A stretch of 64,000 bases of DNA, from contig JAFVVN010000027.1 of assembly GCA_017502125.1 (NCBI GenBank), positions 1 to 64,000 on the forward strand, read 5' to 3'. Below the pieces are notes generated by a model. It saw nothing but the letters and a program-made list of their open reading frames with translations, was not told the origin of the DNA and ran no database searches. Of this stretch, positions 51,906 to 61,229 are shown piece after piece. Source of the stretch: Bacteroidales bacterium (GTDB lineage Bacteria > Bacteroidota > Bacteroidia > Bacteroidales > UBA932). Made by a program: the position numbers and the translations under genes. Numbering within the stretch: the stretch's first letter is position 1; each line of letters begins with the position of its first letter.

Positions 51906-52853
51906 TCAGTCCATTGACTGTCCGGTCGTTACGGACATGATCATCATGTTCATATATTCCTCCGGAGTCACAGAGGCAAAGAAATGATTCACAGGATCCA
52001 GGACCAGGGTGTCACGGAGGACTTCATAATGGAGATGAGGGGCAAACGAGTTTCCCGACACTCCGACATATCCGATACGCGCCCCTTTCCTGACCTTGCG
52101 CCCCTTGCGGGTCTCTATATCGGACAGATGTGCATATCGTGTCACGTAACCGTTGCCATGGTCGATGGTCACCACATTTCCGAGACCCTTTCTGGACTTC
52201 ACGACCTCCTTCACGACACCGTCAGCCACCGCATACACAGGTTCCCCGGCAGGTGAAATCATATCCAGTCCGTTATGCTTCATAGGGACCTTGTAGAACG
52301 GATTTATCTTGTCGCCGACAGAGGCTCCGGTCTGGGCAAAGGTAAAGTCCTTCAGCGGGTTGGTCATCGGAGGCATTACGAAATCCTCACCGGAGATGAT
52401 CTCCATGACTCTGGCGAAATTTTCCTCGACACGACCGGCGCTGGACTCAAGCTTGTCCAGTCTGCCTTCCGAATGTATCACGATATCCGAGTCCGGGATG
52501 GAGTCCAGCCCCATCAGGAAGTCCAGCGAAGAGAAACGGTCCATATTGGGTGCCGCCGTGTTGAATATCTCCTCATATATCCTGTCATCCTTGAGCTTGA
52601 GACCCTCCACGACATCCGCCAGAAGCTGTTCCTTGGCAGCCATCTGAGGATACTCTTCCTCGTAAAGCCTGTTCTCCTGCCTGAGACGGCGCTCCTCCTC
52701 CGTACTGAACACAAAGGAGAACAGCACGTAATAGACTATCGCCAATGACACCGTTGCGACAAAAAACGTAAGCACCTTGCGGATCACGGTCCACACGGAG
52801 GGCTTTTCCTTCTTCAATCTGAAGTCCTTGTCGACTATGTACTGGCTTCCCAT
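51906..52853 (-). CDS. M23-family metallopeptidase, membrane-anchored (copy 2)
   Basis: The 315-aa protein has one N-terminal membrane helix (about 25-48; VLTFFVATVSLAIVYYVLF), a helical stalk (about 50-170), and a C-terminal LytM domain (about 190-300). The zinc ligands are visible in HNGLDMISPAG (H-x3-D) and in APHLHYEVL (H-x-H), with the RYAHLSDI block between them. LytM/M23 enzymes cut peptidoglycan cross-links; all ligands are present, so it should be active. It is a tandem paralogue of the gene 3 bp upstream. The pair may act in cell separation or envelope growth. Confidence 0.92.
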   Translation of the reverse strand: MGSQYIVDKDFRLKKEKPSVWTVIRKVLTFFVATVSLAIVYYVLFSFVFSTEEERRLRQENRLYEEEYPQMAAKEQLLADVVEGLKLKDDRIYEEIFNTAAPNMDRFSSLDFLMGLDSIPDSDIVIHSEGRLDKLESSAGRVEENFARVMEIISGEDFVMPPMTNPLKDFTFAQTGASVGDKINPFYKVPMKHNGLDMISPAGEPVYAVADGVVKEVVKSRKGLGNVVTIDHGNGYVTRYAHLSDIETRKGRKVRKGARIGYVGVSGNSFAPHLHYEVLRDTLVLDPVNHFFASVTPEEYMNMMIMSVTTGQSMD

Positions 52854-52856
52854 TGA

Positions 52857-53870
52857 CTACTTGTTCTTTTTGCGATGGGACGGATGGAGGGTTATCTTGT
52901 CCGATGTCTCTGCGGTGTTGTGAACCATTGTGGAATATTCCTCCGGAGTGATGGTCAGGTCGTAATAGTTGGCAGGATTCACATGCCTGTCCTTGTATAT
53001 GACCTCATAATGGAGATGCGGCCCCGAAGAACGGCCTGAATTTCCGCTCTCTCCGATACACTCTCCCCTCTTGACCTTCATTCCCTCGACCACGCTGATG
53101 GACTTCAGGTGGGCATATCTTGTCTTGTATCCGAATCCATGGTCGATCAGGACATGGTTTCCATAGCCGAAGAATTCATATTTCACCTTCTCGACCACAC
53201 CGTCTCCCGTGACATAGACAGGGTTGCCCGGCTTCAGGGCGAAGTCCACTCCCATATGACGGGTCGAACGACCGGTGAACGGATCGCTTCTGAAACCGAA
53301 GGTGCTGGAAAGACGATATATGCGCTTATCCGGAACCACAGGCGGGATCGCCGGAATGCATGATGCCATGTCGCCGGCACGTTTTGAGAGCTGCGCCACC
53401 TCATCGAACGAACGGCTCTGGACATAGGTCTTCTTGGTCAGCATGTCCAGACGGACGGCTGTCTTCCGCAAAGGGGCGGAATGGTCCAGAACATCATAGT
53501 GGGCATATCTGTTCACTCCTCCGAAACCCGCGTTGCGGACCTCGGAAGGTATCTCATGCATACCGAATATAGCACGATATATGTCGTCGTCACGCATCTG
53601 GAGCGAGGCGAGGGCGTCATCATATTCATCAAGCTGCCTGTTCAGCACCTCCACCTTGGAGCGCCACTCGGCATTGGCCTTCTTGAGAAGGACGGTCTTG
53701 GGAAGTTCCAGTCCCAGCACGCCGGTATACAGCCAGAAATACAGCACAGCCATGCCCACACTCATGGCGAACAGAGCCACAGTCCTGAGGGCACGGTACT
53801 TCCTCGAATGCCTCTTCACCTCATATGAAAGCGTCTTCGGGTTGAATATATATTTCTTATCCTTTGCCAT
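52857..53870 (-). CDS. M23-family metallopeptidase, membrane-anchored (copy 1)
   Basis: The 337-aa protein has one N-terminal membrane helix (about 30-52; TVALFAMSVGMAVLYFWLYTG), a coiled-coil stalk (about 60-95) and a LytM domain (about 200-310). Intact ligands are HMGVDFALKPG and GPHLHYEVI, with FRSDPFTGRST before them. The C-terminal 30 residues are basic and low complexity. It begins the long minus-strand gene run. A -7-like box is so close to the ATG that the transcript would be nearly leaderless. Confidence 0.92.
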   Translation of the reverse strand: MAKDKKYIFNPKTLSYEVKRHSRKYRALRTVALFAMSVGMAVLYFWLYTGVLGLELPKTVLLKKANAEWRSKVEVLNRQLDEYDDALASLQMRDDDIYRAIFGMHEIPSEVRNAGFGGVNRYAHYDVLDHSAPLRKTAVRLDMLTKKTYVQSRSFDEVAQLSKRAGDMASCIPAIPPVVPDKRIYRLSSTFGFRSDPFTGRSTRHMGVDFALKPGNPVYVTGDGVVEKVKYEFFGYGNHVLIDHGFGYKTRYAHLKSISVVEGMKVKRGECIGESGNSGRSSGPHLHYEVIYKDRHVNPANYYDLTITPEEYSTMVHNTAETSDKITLHPSHRKKNK

Positions 53871-53876
53871 ATCCGC

Positions 53877-53885
53877 GCAAAGGTA
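53877..53885 (-). promoter_or_regulatory. Possible -7 element for the M23-to-rnf gene run
   Basis: The minus strand reads TACCTTTGC, an exact match to TAnnTTTGC. It ends only 6 bp before the ATG at 53870. Either the mRNA is nearly leaderless, translation starts further in, or the match is fortuitous. Confidence 0.45.
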
Positions 53886-53906
53886 ATAATTTTCCAGAAA
53901 TTTTTG

Positions 53907-53915
53907 TACTTTTGC
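53907..53915 (+). promoter_or_regulatory. -7 promoter element of alaS
   Basis: TACTTTTGC matches TAnnTTTGC and lies 64 bp before the alaS start. It is back-to-back with the minus-strand element at 53877-53885. Confidence 0.65.
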
Positions 53916-53979
53916 AGATTATTATGCCGCGCACACGCGTGATGCATCCGAAAAAGTAAAACAGAAAAGACGTAAACAT

Positions 53980-56595
53980 ATGACATCCAAGGAAATCAGA
54001 AAAGCATTCCTCGACTTCTTCGCTTCGAAGGGTCACCAGATCGTGCCTTCGGCACCTATGGTCGTGAAGAACGACCCGACACTCATGTTCACCAACGCCG
54101 GAATGAATCAGTTCAAGGACTGGTTCCTCGGCAACAGCCCTGCGAAATGGAAGAGGGTTGCGGACAGCCAGAAATGTCTCCGCGTGAGCGGAAAGCACAA
54201 TGACCTTGAGGAGGTGGGACGCGACACATATCACCACACGATGTTCGAGATGCTCGGAAACTGGAGTTTCGGAGACTATTTCAAGAACGAGGCGATCGAC
54301 TGGGCATGGGAACTCCTCACAGAGGTCTACAAGCTCGACAAGGACAGACTCTACGCAACAGTGTTCGAAGGTTCTGAGGCTGACGGCACACAGCTCGACA
54401 CAGAGGCGATGGAGGCATGGAAGAGACATCTTCCTGAGGACAGGATCCTCCTTGGAAACAAGAAGGACAACTTCTGGGAGATGGGCGACACAGGCCCTTG
54501 CGGACCATGCTCCGAAATCCACATCGACCTTCGTGACGACGAGGAGAGGGCGGCAGTTCCAGGTGCGTCACTCGTGAACAAGGACCATCCTCTGGTGATC
54601 GAGATATGGAACAACGTGTTCATGCAGTATAACCGCAAGGCAAGCGGCGAGCTTGAGCTCCTTCCTAACAAGAACGTGGACACAGGAATGGGATTCGAGC
54701 GTCTTTGCATGGCTCTTCAGGGAAAGAAGTCAAACTACGACACAGACGTGTTCACAGGAATGATCGCAAAGATCGAGGAACTTTCAGGACATAAGTACGG
54801 AGTGAACGAGCAGGAGGACATAGCAATGCGCGTGATTGCCGACCACATCCGCGCGATCAGCTTCTCCATCGCTGACGGACAGCTTCCTTCAAACGTGAAG
54901 GCCGGATATGTGATCCGCCGAATCCTCCGCCGCGCAGTGCGTTACGGATACACATTCCTCGGATTCAACGAGCCTTTCCTCTGCCGTCTCGTGCAGCAGC
55001 TCGTGGACGACATGGGAGAGTTCTATCCTGAGATCGTCAAGCAGCAGACCCTCATCGAGCGCGTGATCAAGGAGGAGGAGATGGCTTTCCTCCGCACTCT
55101 CGACAGAGGTATCCGCCTGATGGACAGCATCATGGCAAAATCTGCCGAGACCAAGCTCATCAGCGGTGAGGATGCATTCGTGCTCTACGACACATTCGGT
55201 TTCCCTATAGACCTTTCAGAGCTCATCGCATCCGAGAAGGGATATAAGATCGACCTCGAGGGATTCCAGGTGGAGCTCCAGAAGCAGAAGGACAGGGCAC
55301 GTAACGCCACAGCCATCGAGTCAGGAGACTGGGTGGAGTTCGCTCACTGCGACAGCATCGAGTTCCTCGGCTACGACGCGACCGAGCTCGAAGGCGTGCA
55401 GCTGACCCGTCACCGCACCGTGAAGGCAAAGAACAAGACAATGTACCAGCTCGTGTTCGAGCGCACTCCGTTCTATGCCGAGATGGGAGGACAGGTGGGC
55501 GACACCGGATACATCCTTTCTGAAAGCGGGGAGAAGATCCAGATCGTCAACACCATCAAGGAGAACAACCTCACCATCCATGTTGCAGAGCGCATTCCTT
55601 CAGACTGCACAGAGAGCTTCAGCCTCCATGTGGATGCGGAGAGAAGACTTCAGATAGAGAACAACCACACCGCCACCCACCTTCTCCACCAGGCACTCCG
55701 CGAGATCCTCGGAACGCATGTGGAGCAGAAGGGTTCATATGTGTGCGACAAATATTTCCGTTTCGACTTCTCACACTTCGAGAAGCTCACCGAGGAGCAG
55801 ATCGACCTTGTGGAGAACCGCGTGAATGCCCTCATCAGGGCCAACAACCCGCTCGACGAGAACCGCAACGCGACAATGGAACAGGCTCAGGAGATGGGCG
55901 CAATGGCACTCTTCGGGGAGAAGTACGGAGACACAGTCCGCGTGGTTAAGTTCGGAGACTCATGCGAGCTCTGCGGAGGTACACATGCCGCTGCTACAGG
56001 CCAGATCGGTTTCTTCAAGATCGTTTCCGAGTCTGCGATAGCTGCCGGAGTGCGCCGTATCGAGGCCACCACAGGCGTACATGCCGAACTTCTTGTGGAC
56101 GGAATGGAGACCACCCTGCGTATTGCAAAGGCATTCTTCAACAACGCTCCGGACCTCGCCGCCGCAATCAGGAAGATGGTCGAGGAAAACGAGACATACA
56201 GGAAGCAGATGGAGGAGATCGTGAAGGAAAAGACAATCACTCTCAAGAACAGTCTCAAGACGATGGGCAAGGACATCAATGGGGTCAACGTCGTTTCAAT
56301 CGACTACAATGTGGATCCTGTGATGCTCAAGAACGCAGCCTTCATGCTCCAGAAGGAGGCTCAGAACCTTGTCATTGCAGCTGCATTCGAGGCTGCAGGC
56401 AAGCCACAGCTCCTTCTCATGTACTCTGATGACCTCGTCAAGGCGGGACACAATGCAGGAGCTGACGTGCGCGAAGCTGCGAAACTGATCCAGGGCGGTG
56501 GCGGCGGACAGCCGGGACTTGCGACTGCCGGTGGAAAGAACGTGGAAGGCCTCAGCGCAGCTCTTTCAAAACTGATTGAACTCGCCACATGCTAA
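53980..56595 (+). CDS. alaS: Alanyl-tRNA synthetase
   Basis: The 871-aa protein is full length. The class II catalytic domain is at the N-terminus ([49 protein letters not shown]). The tRNA-recognition region is in the middle. The editing domain shows [11 protein letters not shown] and [16 protein letters not shown], which together give the zinc-binding editing site. The C-Ala domain ends with [17 protein letters not shown]. It charges tRNA-Ala and clears mischarged Ser/Gly-tRNA. Codon use is strongly biased to C- and G-ending codons. It has its own promoter and precedes the permease-Fmt fusion gene by 159 bp containing the 48-bp repeat. Confidence 0.98.
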   Translation: MTSKEIRKAFLDFFASKGHQIVPSAPMVVKNDPTLMFTNAGMNQFKDWFLGNSPAKWKRVADSQKCLRVSGKHNDLEEVGRDTYHHTMFEMLGNWSFGDYFKNEAIDWAWELLTEVYKLDKDRLYATVFEGSEADGTQLDTEAMEAWKRHLPEDRILLGNKKDNFWEMGDTGPCGPCSEIHIDLRDDEERAAVPGASLVNKDHPLVIEIWNNVFMQYNRKASGELELLPNKNVDTGMGFERLCMALQGKKSNYDTDVFTGMIAKIEELSGHKYGVNEQEDIAMRVIADHIRAISFSIADGQLPSNVKAGYVIRRILRRAVRYGYTFLGFNEPFLCRLVQQLVDDMGEFYPEIVKQQTLIERVIKEEEMAFLRTLDRGIRLMDSIMAKSAETKLISGEDAFVLYDTFGFPIDLSELIASEKGYKIDLEGFQVELQKQKDRARNATAIESGDWVEFAHCDSIEFLGYDATELEGVQLTRHRTVKAKNKTMYQLVFERTPFYAEMGGQVGDTGYILSESGEKIQIVNTIKENNLTIHVAERIPSDCTESFSLHVDAERRLQIENNHTATHLLHQALREILGTHVEQKGSYVCDKYFRFDFSHFEKLTEEQIDLVENRVNALIRANNPLDENRNATMEQAQEMGAMALFGEKYGDTVRVVKFGDSCELCGGTHAAATGQIGFFKIVSESAIAAGVRRIEATTGVHAELLVDGMETTLRIAKAFFNNAPDLAAAIRKMVEENETYRKQMEEIVKEKTITLKNSLKTMGKDINGVNVVSIDYNVDPVMLKNAAFMLQKEAQNLVIAAAFEAAGKPQLLLMYSDDLVKAGHNAGADVREAAKLIQGGGGGQPGLATAGGKNVEGLSAALSKLIELATC

Positions 56596-56659
56596 ATATT
56601 TAGACAAGGAGGAGCAACCTGATAGGCGGATTGGCATTTTGCCACCCTCGAGAGCGACA

Positions 56660-56707
56660 GGCAAACGGCCCGGTGGGCTTTTGCAGCGAACAGCCTGCGG
56701 CAGCAGG
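56660..56707 (+). repeat. 48-bp dispersed repeat, copy B (downstream of alaS)
   Basis: This copy is 45 of 48 identical to the minus-strand copy at 41804-41851. It starts 64 bp after the alaS stop, in the alaS orientation. It carries the same two small inverted repeats, and a further TGGC/GCCA hairpin lies just before it (about 56631-56643). It falls between alaS and the fusion gene and is probably transcribed. Confidence 0.85.
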
Positions 56708-56754
56708 AACTGGAGGGGCCAATGGAGCCGGCAGGGTGTCCGACCATATGAATC

Positions 56755-59217
56755 ATGAAGAAGTTAGACCAGTTCATATTGAAGTCATTCATAGGACCGT
56801 TTTTCGCGATCCTTCTGGTCGTTGTGTTCATTCTCATGATGCAGTTCCTCTGGCTCTACATCGATGAACTCGTCGGCAAGGGTCTGAGTTTCAAGGTGAT
56901 CCTGGAATTCCTCGGCTGGGGCAGCGCCACATTGCTGCCTCTGTCCCTTCCTCTAGCCACACTCCTGTCGTCGATGATGACACTTGGAACCCTGGGAGAG
57001 AACAACGAGCTGCTCGCCATCAAGGCTGCCGGAATATCCCTCCAGCGTGTGCTGGTGCCGCTTGCAGCTGTTTCCCTTGTGATCAGCGTCGGCGCGTTCT
57101 TCATATCCAATGACCTCATCCCGGTGGCATATAACAATATATACCAGCTCCGCGAGGACATCGGAAGGACAAAGGAGGAGATAAAGATTCCGTCGGGAAC
57201 CTTCTACAACGGCATCGAGGGCTATATCCTGCGAGTGGACGACAGGGACGACGAGACCGGAATGATGCATGGAGTGATGGTGTACAACCACACCAAGAAG
57301 AAGGGCAACGTCAGCCTCACCATCGCCGACTCGGCCATGATGAAGATGTCAAAGAGCAAGAACTACCTGACCTTCACCCTCTACGACGGCACCAACTACG
57401 AGGAGACCAACACGAAGAAGTACAAGGACACGACCCTGCAGCTCCAGAAGATAGACTTCCACAGACAGGAAATGATCATTCCGCTGAAGAACTACGCCTT
57501 CCAGAAATCGGATTCCAGCCGGTTCAGCGACCAGGTGAAGTCCATGAATCTTGCCCAGCTCAACGAGAGCCAGGATTCCATCGGAAAGGTCAATGAAACC
57601 GGAAGGCAGAAGAATCTGGAGTCGCTCAAAAGGTCCAGGACACTCAGGTACAACGCCCAGCTCGACACTGCATCCAGGAAAAGGCCTGTTTCAGCCTTCG
57701 TTCCGGAGAACATAGGAGAGTGGAAGAAGATCCAGGACGAGATCAACGCAGTGGAGAAGGCAAAGAAGAACGCAGAGGAGCTCCAGAACTCCCTGATGTC
57801 ATTCTCGAGGGAGAGATACTACAACACATACACGCTCAGACTCATAGACATCGAGATTCTGAAGAAATTCGCCCTGTCGATAGCCTGCTTCATCTTCTTC
57901 TTCATCGGAGCTCCGCTCGGAGCCCTCATCCGAAAGGGAGGACTGGGAACGCCGGCCATAATCTCAGTACTGTTCTTCGTGGCTTATTGGGTGATCGACA
58001 TCTCGGGAACCAAACTCGCCAAGGACGGCGCTGTGGGAGCATTCAGCGGAGTGTTCTTCTCCAGCTATGTGCTGCTGCCTACCGGCCTCTACCTCACATG
58101 GAAGGCAATCAATGACTCAGCTATATTCAATATGGATTCAATCCTCAACGGAATCCGAAAGATAAAGGCAATGATAACAGAAAGATTCAAGAAGACACGC
58201 ATCGTATATATGGGAACCCCTGAGTTCGCTGTGGCTCCGCTCGATGCCCTCATCAGCCAGGGCTACGAGATCGCTGGAGTTGTCACTGTGGCAGACAAGG
58301 CAAGCGGAAGGGGTCTGAAGATAAACGAAAGCGCTGTCAAGAAATATGCAGTCGAGCACAATATCCCTGTGCTTCAGCCTGTTTCACTCAAGGACCCTGA
58401 ATTCCTCGAGGCATTGAAGGCATGGAAGCCGGATCTGTTCGTGGTGGTGGCATTCAGGATGCTTCCTAAGGTGGTTTGGGAGATTCCACGCCTGGGAACC
58501 TTCAACCTTCACGCCGCCCTCCTGCCTCAGTACCGTGGCGCGGCCCCTATCAACTGGGCTGTGATCAACGGTGACAAGGCCACGGGAGTAACCACCTTCA
58601 TGATCGACGACGGAATGGACACCGGAAAGATCATGTTCAGGGAGCAGTGTCTCATCGGTCCGGACGAGACGGTGGGAGAGGTGCACGACAAGCTCATGCA
58701 GATCGGTTCCGACCTCGTGGTCCAGACCGTGGAGGCCATAATCGAGAACAATGTGGATATGCGCGTACAGAGCAGCTTCGTCCAGGGCTCGGAGATTCTT
58801 CGTCCTGCCCCTAAGCTCACCAGGGAGCTCTGCCACATAGACTGGAACGGAAAGACAAGACATATATACAACCTCATCAGAGGCCTCAGTCCATACCCGG
58901 CCGCATTCACCGAGCTGGTCAAGGACGACAAGGTGCTGCAGATGAAGATATACAAGGCTGTGAAGGTGGAAGGCGAAGCATATGCAGCTATGCTTTCAGC
59001 CTGCAGTCTTGAGGCCGCCGCACCGGGTACCGTGCTTTCCGACGGCAAGACCTTCCTTGCATTCGCCACAGCTGACGGCGCCGTTTCAGTGACGGAACTC
59101 CAGCTGGCTGGAAAGAAGAGGATGCCGGTCAAGGACTTCCTGATCGGATTCCGGGAGCCTCAGAGCTATACCACCACCAAGGGAACATCATCACAGGTCA
59201 CTGGAAAGCATGCGTAA
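56755..59217 (+). CDS. LptG/LptF-type permease fused in frame to methionyl-tRNA formyltransferase
   Basis: One uninterrupted 820-aa frame joins two complete proteins. Residues about 1-470 are a YjgP/YjgQ (LptF/G) permease: MKKLDQFILKSFIGPFFAIL, a periplasmic middle with a charged helical insert (about 240-340), and C-terminal helices at about 365-465. Residues about 480-820 are Fmt: RIVYMGTPEFAVAPLDAL, FNLHAALLPQYRGAAPIN with the catalytic His, IDDGMDTG with the catalytic Asp, and a C-terminal OB-fold-like domain. LptF/G extracts lipopolysaccharide; Fmt formylates initiator Met-tRNA. An in-frame ATG at 58171 (MITERFKKTRIVYMG) could give separate Fmt. Fused or internally started products cannot be told apart from sequence. 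Confidence 0.88.
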   Translation: MKKLDQFILKSFIGPFFAILLVVVFILMMQFLWLYIDELVGKGLSFKVILEFLGWGSATLLPLSLPLATLLSSMMTLGTLGENNELLAIKAAGISLQRVLVPLAAVSLVISVGAFFISNDLIPVAYNNIYQLREDIGRTKEEIKIPSGTFYNGIEGYILRVDDRDDETGMMHGVMVYNHTKKKGNVSLTIADSAMMKMSKSKNYLTFTLYDGTNYEETNTKKYKDTTLQLQKIDFHRQEMIIPLKNYAFQKSDSSRFSDQVKSMNLAQLNESQDSIGKVNETGRQKNLESLKRSRTLRYNAQLDTASRKRPVSAFVPENIGEWKKIQDEINAVEKAKKNAEELQNSLMSFSRERYYNTYTLRLIDIEILKKFALSIACFIFFFIGAPLGALIRKGGLGTPAIISVLFFVAYWVIDISGTKLAKDGAVGAFSGVFFSSYVLLPTGLYLTWKAINDSAIFNMDSILNGIRKIKAMITERFKKTRIVYMGTPEFAVAPLDALISQGYEIAGVVTVADKASGRGLKINESAVKKYAVEHNIPVLQPVSLKDPEFLEALKAWKPDLFVVVAFRMLPKVVWEIPRLGTFNLHAALLPQYRGAAPINWAVINGDKATGVTTFMIDDGMDTGKIMFREQCLIGPDETVGEVHDKLMQIGSDLVVQTVEAIIENNVDMRVQSSFVQGSEILRPAPKLTRELCHIDWNGKTRHIYNLIRGLSPYPAAFTELVKDDKVLQMKIYKAVKVEGEAYAAMLSACSLEAAAPGTVLSDGKTFLAFATADGAVSVTELQLAGKKRMPVKDFLIGFREPQSYTTTKGTSSQVTGKHA

Positions 59218-59869
59218 GACAGTTGTCATAATATGTGACGGGCAGTTTCCTAAAAGCGAATATCCCCGTTACCTGATCCGCACGGCAGACTTCCTTGTCT
59301 GCTGCGACGGTGCCTTGAGGAAGTTCATCAGAAACAGCAAGGGAATATTCGGTGCCGAGAGGCTGCCTGACCTCGTGATCGGAGACATGGACACCCTGCC
59401 GGTTTCCTGGCAGAAGAAATATGCAGACATCATCATCAGGGAGACCGAACAGGAACACAACGACCAGACCAAGGCAGTGAGGTGGGTGCTCGGAAACATC
59501 CCGGACATAGACTATATATATATATTAGGGTCAACGGGCGGCCGCGCCGACCACACCATCGGCAATCTGTCCCTTCTCATGGAGTATACAAGGATGTTCG
59601 ACCTCGGTGAGATAACCATCGAAGCCGTAACCGACGAGGGTACCGCATTCGCTGTGAACGACACTACTGAATTTGACTGCGGCATAGGAAGACAGGTGTC
59701 GATATTCTCACCGGACAACAGTCTGAACATAAGGTCTGAAGGTCTTGAATATCAGACAGAGGGCGTGATCTTCGACAACTGGTGGAAGGCCACTCTGAAC
59801 AAGGCGGTCCGGGACAATGTGCGGCTGGAATTCAGCCACAGGTCGATGGCTCTGATAATATTGGACTGA
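59210..59869 (+). CDS. thiN: Thiamine pyrophosphokinase
   Basis: The 219-aa protein shows the thiamine pyrophosphokinase blocks FLVCCDGALRKF, LPDLVIGDMDTLP, EQEHNDQTKAVRWVL and LGSTGGRADHTIGNL, followed by a C-terminal beta-sandwich. It converts thiamine and ATP to thiamine pyrophosphate and AMP. The start overlaps the last 8 bp of the permease-Fmt gene, suggesting translational coupling. No riboswitch was seen upstream. Confidence 0.93.
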   Translation: MRKTVVIICDGQFPKSEYPRYLIRTADFLVCCDGALRKFIRNSKGIFGAERLPDLVIGDMDTLPVSWQKKYADIIIRETEQEHNDQTKAVRWVLGNIPDIDYIYILGSTGGRADHTIGNLSLLMEYTRMFDLGEITIEAVTDEGTAFAVNDTTEFDCGIGRQVSIFSPDNSLNIRSEGLEYQTEGVIFDNWWKATLNKAVRDNVRLEFSHRSMALIILD

Positions 59870-59917
59870 AACACCCCGCCGATAAAAAATTTATTAGGAA
59901 ATACGCAATTTTAATTA

Positions 59918-59925
59918 TATTTTTG
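59918..59925 (+). promoter_or_regulatory. -7-like promoter element of ilvA
   Basis: TATTTTTG fits TAnnTTTG, 37 bp before the ilvA ATG, in an A/T-rich 93-bp spacer after thiN. Confidence 0.5.
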
Positions 59926-59962
59926 ACGCTTGGATTGAATTCCGGTTTTAATCATTAAATAA

Positions 59963-61222
59963 ATGGAACACACAAAGTACTTCCCTACAGTTGAAGCCAT
60001 AGAAAAGGCTTCCGGCGTGCTTGAGGAAATCCTCACCCCTACACCGTTCCAGAAGAACCCTAACCTTTCGGACATCTATGGTGCCGAAGTCTATCTGAAG
60101 CGTGAAGACCTTCAGATGGTCAGGTCATACAAGATACGAGGAGCATACAACAAGATACGTTCGATAGATCCGGACAGCATGAAGAACGGAATCGTCTGCG
60201 CCAGTGCAGGAAACCATGCACAGGGTGTGGCATTCTCATGCAGCAAACTGAAGATCATGGGCTCCATATTCATGCCTGTAACCACTCCGAAGCAGAAGAT
60301 AGAGCAGGTACGCATGTTCGGAAAGGAATTCATTGAGATTGTTCTGACCGGAGACACATTCGACGCAGCCAACTCGGCGGCCATCACATATGCAAAGGAA
60401 AACGGTAAGACCTTCATCCCGCCGTTTGATGACCCGAAGGTGATGGAAGGCCAGGGAACGATAGGCATGGAGATCCTCAAGCAGGCATCCGAGCCTCTCG
60501 ACTATATTTTCGTCCCGATCGGAGGTGGCGGACTCGCATCAGGTCTTGGAGCGTACATCAAGCAGATGTCGCCGACCACAAAGGTCATCGGAGTGGAGCC
60601 CGGTGGTGCGCCATGCATGAAGGCAGCAATCGAGAACGGTGCTGTGGTGGAACTTGACGAGATAGACAAGTTCGTGGACGGAGCTGCCGTGAAGAAGGCT
60701 GGAGCCCTGACATACGAGGTCTGCAAGGAAGTGCTGGACGACATAATCGTGGTTCCTGAGGGAGCTGTATGCACGACCATCGTCCATATGTACAACAAGA
60801 GCGCCATCGTCGTGGAGCCTGCAGGGGCCCTGGCTGTGGCAGCACTCAAGTTCTATAAGGAGGATATCAAGGGCAAGAGGGTTGCCTGCATCGTCAGCGG
60901 CAGCAACAACGACATAACCAGAATGGAGGAAATCCGTGAGAAATCCCTGCTCTATGAAGGTCTGAAGCATTATTTCATAGTGAACTTCCCTCAAAAGTCC
61001 GGAGCCATCCTCTCATTCGTGCAGAATGTGATCGGTTCTTCTGCCGACCTCGTTCACATCCAGTACATCAAGAAGACCAACAAGAACTTCGGACCGGCAC
61101 TCATCGGCATAGAACTGGCTTCGAAAGATGATTTCGAACCATTCCTCAAACGAATGACAGAGAACGGATTCGCATACGAATACATAAACGAAAACAACCA
61201 ATTATTTGAAATACTAATCTGA
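59963..61222 (+). CDS. ilvA: Threonine ammonia-lyase (threonine deaminase)
   Basis: The 419-aa PLP enzyme shows the cofactor lysine Lys57 in VRSYKIRGAYNKI, the phosphate-binding loop IGGGGLASG, SAGNHAQGVAFSC, and VAGALA-like EPAGALAVAALKF. It converts threonine to 2-oxobutanoate and ammonia, the first step of isoleucine synthesis. The C-terminal part (about 335-419; FIVNFPQKSGAILSFVQNVIG) is a single ACT-like regulatory domain, fewer than the two in E. coli IlvA. The gene lies 7 bp before ilvE. The context favours the biosynthetic rather than the degradative role. Confidence 0.93.
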   Translation: MEHTKYFPTVEAIEKASGVLEEILTPTPFQKNPNLSDIYGAEVYLKREDLQMVRSYKIRGAYNKIRSIDPDSMKNGIVCASAGNHAQGVAFSCSKLKIMGSIFMPVTTPKQKIEQVRMFGKEFIEIVLTGDTFDAANSAAITYAKENGKTFIPPFDDPKVMEGQGTIGMEILKQASEPLDYIFVPIGGGGLASGLGAYIKQMSPTTKVIGVEPGGAPCMKAAIENGAVVELDEIDKFVDGAAVKKAGALTYEVCKEVLDDIIVVPEGAVCTTIVHMYNKSAIVVEPAGALAVAALKFYKEDIKGKRVACIVSGSNNDITRMEEIREKSLLYEGLKHYFIVNFPQKSGAILSFVQNVIGSSADLVHIQYIKKTNKNFGPALIGIELASKDDFEPFLKRMTENGFAYEYINENNQLFEILI

Positions 61223-61229
61223 TAACATC

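Noticed and set aside
53857..54522. 221-codon minus-strand frame over the alaS start
   Set aside because: It is antisense to conserved AlaS motifs and crosses two back-to-back promoters.
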